Origin: Rhizobium gallicum bv. gallicum R602sp
GTDB taxonomy: Bacteria; Pseudomonadota; Alphaproteobacteria; Rhizobiales; Rhizobiaceae
Reading direction: 5' to 3'
Length of the DNA: 64,000 nucleotides
Assembly (NCBI RefSeq): GCF_000816845.1
Contig: NZ_CP006877.1
Span: 2,361,501 to 2,425,500, forward strand
Both the position numbers and the translations under genes were made by a program. Position 1 is the stretch's first letter, and every line of letters begins with the position of its first letter. The notes beneath the pieces are model-generated. The model had not been told where the DNA came from. It saw nothing but the letters and a program-made list of their open reading frames with translations, and searched no databases. Below, piece by piece: positions 60,687 through 64,000 of the stretch.

Positions 60687-61766
60687 TCAACCTCCCTGCT
60701 GTGCCGGTTTGCCGATCTCGTTGAGCGGCAGGTAGGGAACGATCCCCTGCTTCTCATCGATCACGACCTTCTTGGAATTCTTCAGCACCTGTTCCATCGT
60801 CTCGAGGAACAGCCGCTTGCGGGTCACTTCGGGAGCCTTCGAATATTCTTCGTTGATGGCAGTGAATCGCTGCGCCTCACCGTCCGCTTCCTTGACGACA
60901 CGATCCTTGTAGGCAGCCGCTGCTTCGCGAATCTGGGCCGCGTCGCCGCGTGCCTGGCCGAGTTTCTGGTTGGCATACTGGTTCGCTTCTTCGACGAGGC
61001 GTTGCTTGTCTTGTTCGGCGCGCTGCACCTCTTCGAAGGCATCGGCGACATCGCGCGGCGGCGCCACGTCCTGAATGGTGACCGCGGTTACCGCCATGCC
61101 CGCATTGTAACGGTCCATCGTGCCCTGCACGATGGCGGCAACCTCCGTTTCGATCGGCTGGCGGTTGTTGCGGAAGGCATCCTGCGCCGGGCGCCGGCCA
61201 ATGATTTCGCGCATCGCGCTTTCAGCCACCTGCTGCAACGTTTCGGCCGGGTTTTCGACGTTGAAGAGATAGGCCTTGGGATCGATCACGGTGAAGAAGA
61301 CCGAGAACTCGACGTTCAGGATGTTCTGGTCGCCCGACAGCATGAGACCTGTCGAAGACGAGGCCGACGTCGAGCCAATATTCTGCTGCTGCACCGTCAC
61401 CTTGACGATCTCGACGGTTTCCATCGGCCAGAGGTGGAAATGCAGCCCCGGCGTCGAAATCTCTTCCTTCGGCTGGCCAAAGCGAAGCTCGACACCACGC
61501 TCGTCCGGCTGGACGATGTAGATGCATTGGAAAAGCCAGAAGACGACAAGAACGGCCGCAATAATCACTGCCACGCCGCCGTTGAAACCGCCGGGTACGA
61601 TGTTGCGGAGCTGATCCTGGCCGCGCCGGATGATATCTTCCAGATCGGGCGGCCCGCCCCGGCCGCCGCGCGGGCGGTTCGGCCCCTGCCCCCACGGTCC
61701 CTGATTATTACCGCCGCCGCCGCCCCATGGGCCGCCGCCGCCATTCTGATTGCTCCAGGGCATCAA
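60687..61766 (-). CDS. hflK: HflK, partner of HflC
   Basis: 359 residues. A Gly/Asn-rich cytosolic N-terminus (about 1-45) is followed by one membrane helix (GVAVIIAAVLVVFWLFQCIY), then an SPFH domain (RGVELRFGQPKEEISTPGLH). The coiled coil includes RAEQDKQRLVEEANQYANQK. It lies downstream of folA with a 146-bp gap containing an 18-bp palindrome. Confidence 0.95.
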   Translation of the reverse strand: MMPWSNQNGGGGPWGGGGGNNQGPWGQGPNRPRGGRGGPPDLEDIIRRGQDQLRNIVPGGFNGGVAVIIAAVLVVFWLFQCIYIVQPDERGVELRFGQPKEEISTPGLHFHLWPMETVEIVKVTVQQQNIGSTSASSSTGLMLSGDQNILNVEFSVFFTVIDPKAYLFNVENPAETLQQVAESAMREIIGRRPAQDAFRNNRQPIETEVAAIVQGTMDRYNAGMAVTAVTIQDVAPPRDVADAFEEVQRAEQDKQRLVEEANQYANQKLGQARGDAAQIREAAAAYKDRVVKEADGEAQRFTAINEEYSKAPEVTRKRLFLETMEQVLKNSKKVVIDEKQGIVPYLPLNEIGKPAQQGG

Positions 61767-61887
61767 AACCTCGTTGTTCGTTAAACTCCCAATCGCATCG
61801 TGCCCGCGGGGGCGGCAGGCTTTAAGCGATTGTGACCGTTATAGGTATCGCCGCAGCTGCTTTCAACGCGGCATGAAGAACTTGGCG

Positions 61888-61905
61888 ATATTTATCGATA
61901 AATAT
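61888..61905. promoter_or_regulatory. 18-bp perfect AT-rich palindrome before hflK
   Basis: ATATTTATC-GATAAATAT is perfectly symmetric, 122-139 bp upstream of hflK and 8 bp beyond the folA stop codon. It could be an operator for hflKC or a DNA-binding-protein site. Confidence 0.5.
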
Positions 61906-61912
61906 TTCGTTT

Positions 61913-62431
61913 TCAGGCGCTGCGGCGCTCATAGACGACGAAGCGCGTCGGATAATTGTCCTTTTCTCCTGCCGGTACATCGATTTCTTCAATCACCATC
62001 CAGGCGGCAGGGTCGATCGAAGGGAAGGACGTGTCGCCCGCAACATGGGTTTGCACATGCGTGACGCACATCCGGTCTGCAAGCGCCATTGCTTGCGCAT
62101 AGATTTCTCCGCCGCCGGCGATGATGATCTCGATCTGGCCAGTCTCGCGCGCCAGCCTTTCGGCAATCCCGATCGCCTCGGGAAAAGAACGCGCCATTGT
62201 CACATCCGATTGCTCGATCGTAGCGTGCCGGGAAATCACCACATGCGGGCGCCCGGGCAGCGGCTTGCCAAAACTCTCATATGTCTTGCGCCCGACCACG
62301 AGCGGCTTGCCGAGCGTCATTGCCTTGAAGCGCTTGAGATCGGTCGAAAGCCGCCAGGGCATGTCGCCGTCGCGTCCGATGACGCCATTCTCGGCCACGG
62401 CAACGACGATGGTCTTTCTGATGTCGGACAT
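61913..62431 (-). CDS. folA: dihydrofolate reductase
   Basis: 172 residues from ATG 62431. NGVIGRDGDMPWRLSTDLKR has the substrate-binding Asp/Trp region; VVGRKTYESFGKPLPGRPHV is the NADPH site and IIIAGGGEIYAQAM the last loop. It regenerates tetrahydrofolate used by thyA, whose gene lies about 700 bp upstream on the same strand with two small plus-strand genes between. Confidence 0.96.
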   Translation of the reverse strand: MSDIRKTIVVAVAENGVIGRDGDMPWRLSTDLKRFKAMTLGKPLVVGRKTYESFGKPLPGRPHVVISRHATIEQSDVTMARSFPEAIGIAERLARETGQIEIIIAGGGEIYAQAMALADRMCVTHVQTHVAGDTSFPSIDPAAWMVIEEIDVPAGEKDNYPTRFVVYERRSA

Positions 62432-62632
62432 GAACTTCCTGAGGTTGAAGTGACGGCTTGGCCCGCCGGATCTACCGTTGGGCGGGCCAACAAGCAAGAG
62501 AGGCTCGACAAAATCCCGTCCACGCCTGCGGGCACGTCCGAATGCGAGATATCGCAACGCACCATAAGCAATTCGTAAACCACGCCGTACGTTTCAATTT
62601 TACTCCAGGAAATGCTACGTTAAGTTGAGTTT

Positions 62633-62899
62633 ATGGGAGACAGATCCGCGCAGAACAATCGGCCGAGCCGCATCGACCTCGTCATCGTCGCCATGGCGGC
62701 GGGGATTTTCGCGTGGGTTGTCACAGGCGGCAAGGCCGGTTCTCCGGTAACGACAGGCCTGGGCACGGCATTCGCCTGGCATTTTATGGGCTTTCCGATC
62801 ATCCCCGTGAAACGCAAGGAACGCAGGCTCGGTCGGTTCGGAAAGCGTCTTTTAACGGCTGTCGGCCTAATCCGGAAAGATGACGGAAGGCTGATGTGA
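62633..62899 (+). CDS. small membrane protein of unknown function
   Basis: 88 residues with a hydrophobic stretch (IDLVIVAMAAGIFAWVVTGG) and a weaker second one, then a basic C-terminus (PVKRKERRLGRFGKRLL). No family recognised. It stops next to the start of the following small gene, so the two are likely co-transcribed. Confidence 0.6.
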   Translation: MGDRSAQNNRPSRIDLVIVAMAAGIFAWVVTGGKAGSPVTTGLGTAFAWHFMGFPIIPVKRKERRLGRFGKRLLTAVGLIRKDDGRLM

Positions 62900-63115
62900 A
62901 TGATGAATGCGATGCCTCGATTTGACGTAATCTGCGACCCGATGAATCAATGGATCGTTTGGGACCACGTCACGGAGTCGCCTGCGTCGTTCGGCGGACA
63001 GATCCTTGACGGGCTGGACGAGCAGGAGGCAAGCCGGCTTGCCGAAGTCATGAACGAGCTTCATGGAGGTCAGCAAGCACTTGCCGATCGCAACGGCAAG
63101 CGCTCGGTGCGCTAG
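62900..63115 (+). CDS. small conserved-looking hypothetical protein
   Basis: 71 residues, starting at tandem ATGs (62900 and 62903). It contains FDVICDPMNQWIVWDHVTES and helical EQEASRLAEVMNELHGG. Soluble and acidic-to-neutral. Function unknown. It abuts the preceding small membrane-protein gene with no gap and converges on thyA. Confidence 0.6.
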   Translation: MMNAMPRFDVICDPMNQWIVWDHVTESPASFGGQILDGLDEQEASRLAEVMNELHGGQQALADRNGKRSVR

Positions 63116-63127
63116 GACAATCGTCCG

Positions 63128-64000
63128 TCAGACGGCGACCGGGGCATCAATCCGATCGTGCGACTGATATCCTACGACCTCGAAATCGTCGATCCGATAA
63201 CCATCGATCTCGTCGGGCTGGCGCGTCAGCACCAGCTTAGGAAAGGGCATGGGCTTGCGCGCAAGCTGCTCTTTGGCCTGATCGAGGTGGTTCAGGTAGA
63301 GATGGGTATCGCCTCCGACCCAGATGAGTTCACCCCGATCCATCTGCACCTGCTGGGCGACCATCGCAAGCAATGCTGCCTGCTGGCATATATTGAAGGG
63401 CGCGCCGAGGAAAATATCGCAGGAGCGCTGGTTCACGAGCATGGAAAGCTGCGGCCGGCCGCTACCGCGCTGCAGTCCGGAAACGTGAAACTGATAGGTC
63501 ATATGGCACGGAGGAAGCGCCATCTGATCAATCTCGCCCACATTCCAGGCGTGGAACAGCATGCGCCGGCTCGTCGGATTGGTCTTGAGGCTATGGATGA
63601 GCGCGCCGATCTGATCGTGCTCCACCCCGTTCCGGTCAAGCCACCGCCTCCACTGCTTGCCGTAGACCGGTCCGAGATCGCCCCATTTCGCCGCGAAAGC
63701 GTCGTCTTCGAGAACGCGCTTTTCGAACAGGTCCTGGGATATCTCCTCGCCCGTCGCCTTGCGGTACGCAGCAAGCGGCCAGTCCGTCCATATCTTGACA
63801 TTTTCCTTGAGCAGCGACTGGATGTTCGTCTGCCCGGTCAGAAACCAGAGCATCTCCTTCACCGCCGTCTTCCAGAAGACCTTCTTGGTCGTAAACGCCG
63901 GGAAGCTGCCGTCCGAAAGATCGAAGCGCATCATCGCGCCGAACGTCGAAAGCGTGCCCTCGCCAGTGCGATCCATCCGCCGATCGCCCTTCTCCAGCAG
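63128..64000 (-). CDS. thyA: thymidylate synthase (5' end beyond window)
   Basis: At least 290 codons are visible and the frame stays open to the window edge (LLEKGDRR before MDRTGEGTLSTFG), so about 10-20 N-terminal residues are missing. Catalytic Cys is in MALPPCHMTYQFHVS; QRSCDIFLGAPFNICQQAAL and the C-terminal DRIDAPVAV are conserved. The insert around VKIWTDWPLAAYRKATGEEI is as in longer ThyA forms. It makes dTMP from dUMP with methylene-tetrahydrofolate, linking it to folA. Confidence 0.96.
   Translation of the reverse strand: MLEKGDRRMDRTGEGTLSTFGAMMRFDLSDGSFPAFTTKKVFWKTAVKEMLWFLTGQTNIQSLLKENVKIWTDWPLAAYRKATGEEISQDLFEKRVLEDDAFAAKWGDLGPVYGKQWRRWLDRNGVEHDQIGALIHSLKTNPTSRRMLFHAWNVGEIDQMALPPCHMTYQFHVSGLQRGSGRPQLSMLVNQRSCDIFLGAPFNICQQAALLAMVAQQVQMDRGELIWVGGDTHLYLNHLDQAKEQLARKPMPFPKLVLTRQPDEIDGYRIDDFEVVGYQSHDRIDAPVAV

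Noticed and set aside
60075..61784. Long plus-strand open frame (569 codons) opposite hflC/hflK
   Set aside because: It is antisense to two well-defined genes, has His/Arg/Asp-biased composition typical of a shadow frame in GC-rich DNA, and no recognisable domain.

Overview
The window reads as chromosomal sequence from an alphaproteobacterium of the Rhizobium/Agrobacterium/Ensifer group. This rests on high GC content, gene styles typical of rhizobia (DUF1127-like small protein, DUF2065, HisKA_2 response-regulator kinase, entericidin-like lipoprotein) and the order thyA - folA - hflK - hflC - DUF2065 - degP. I see no prophage, no CRISPR array and no large mobile island. The only mobile DNA is a decayed IS200/IS605-type element near 54.9-55.3 kb and a toxin (VapC) remnant at 25.13 kb. 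The species call is inference; the sequence alone does not fix it.

Layout. 0-5.1 kb: small HTH proteins, a GlxA-type regulator, and two tandem paralogous double-receiver response regulators, one ending in a GGDEF domain. 5.2-15.6 kb: a large MscS-type channel, DUF924 protein, a receiver/HisKA_2 kinase, two transporters and many small membrane or secreted proteins. 15.7-22.5 kb (minus strand): tRNA-Lys(CTT), PhzF-like epimerase, Nudix hydrolase, endonuclease/phosphatase-family protein and an FbpABC-like ABC importer. 22.6-27.6 kb: aldo/keto reductase, class I aminotransferase, VapC remnant, methyltransferase, ilvC and a TetR regulator. 27.7-41.3 kb: many regulator/target pairs (AraC with alcohol dehydrogenase, AsnC with Asp/Glu racemase, MarR-GNAT fusion, TetR with MFS, HxlR with NmrA-like reductase), then pdxJ, a MerR-LuxR fusion regulator and a RecD-like helicase. 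41.4-47.3 kb: DUF922 protein, ABC-F ATPase, a PF03640-like secreted protein with an ECF sigma/anti-sigma pair, and a cobalt-type nitrile hydratase operon. 47.5-52.0 kb: LysE exporter, aldo/keto reductase and ilvIH preceded by a leader peptide and attenuator. 52.1-64.0 kb: HerA-like ATPase, IS remnant, miaA/serB, degP, hflCK, folA and thyA, which runs off the end.

How genes work together. ilvI/ilvH and ilvC are the first two steps of branched-chain amino-acid synthesis, here 23 kb apart. ilvIH is preceded by an 18-codon leader peptide (Ile/Val/Leu codons) followed by a terminator, and its promoter is placed so that the transcript should start at or within two bases of the leader AUG. folA and thyA form the thymidylate/folate cycle pair. 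hflK/hflC and degP are an envelope quality-control group. serB and miaA start from abutting ATG codons.

The most interesting signals are regulatory: the ilv leader; a 14-bp hairpin that buries the ribosome binding site of the MarR-GNAT gene; six tandem TTTGCTG units next to the ndh-like start; a nearly identical 13-bp dyad (TGTCAYGGTGACA) upstream of both the aminotransferase and the LysE exporter; a perfect 18-bp AT-rich palindrome between folA and hflK; and a branched structured intergenic element at 38.0 kb.
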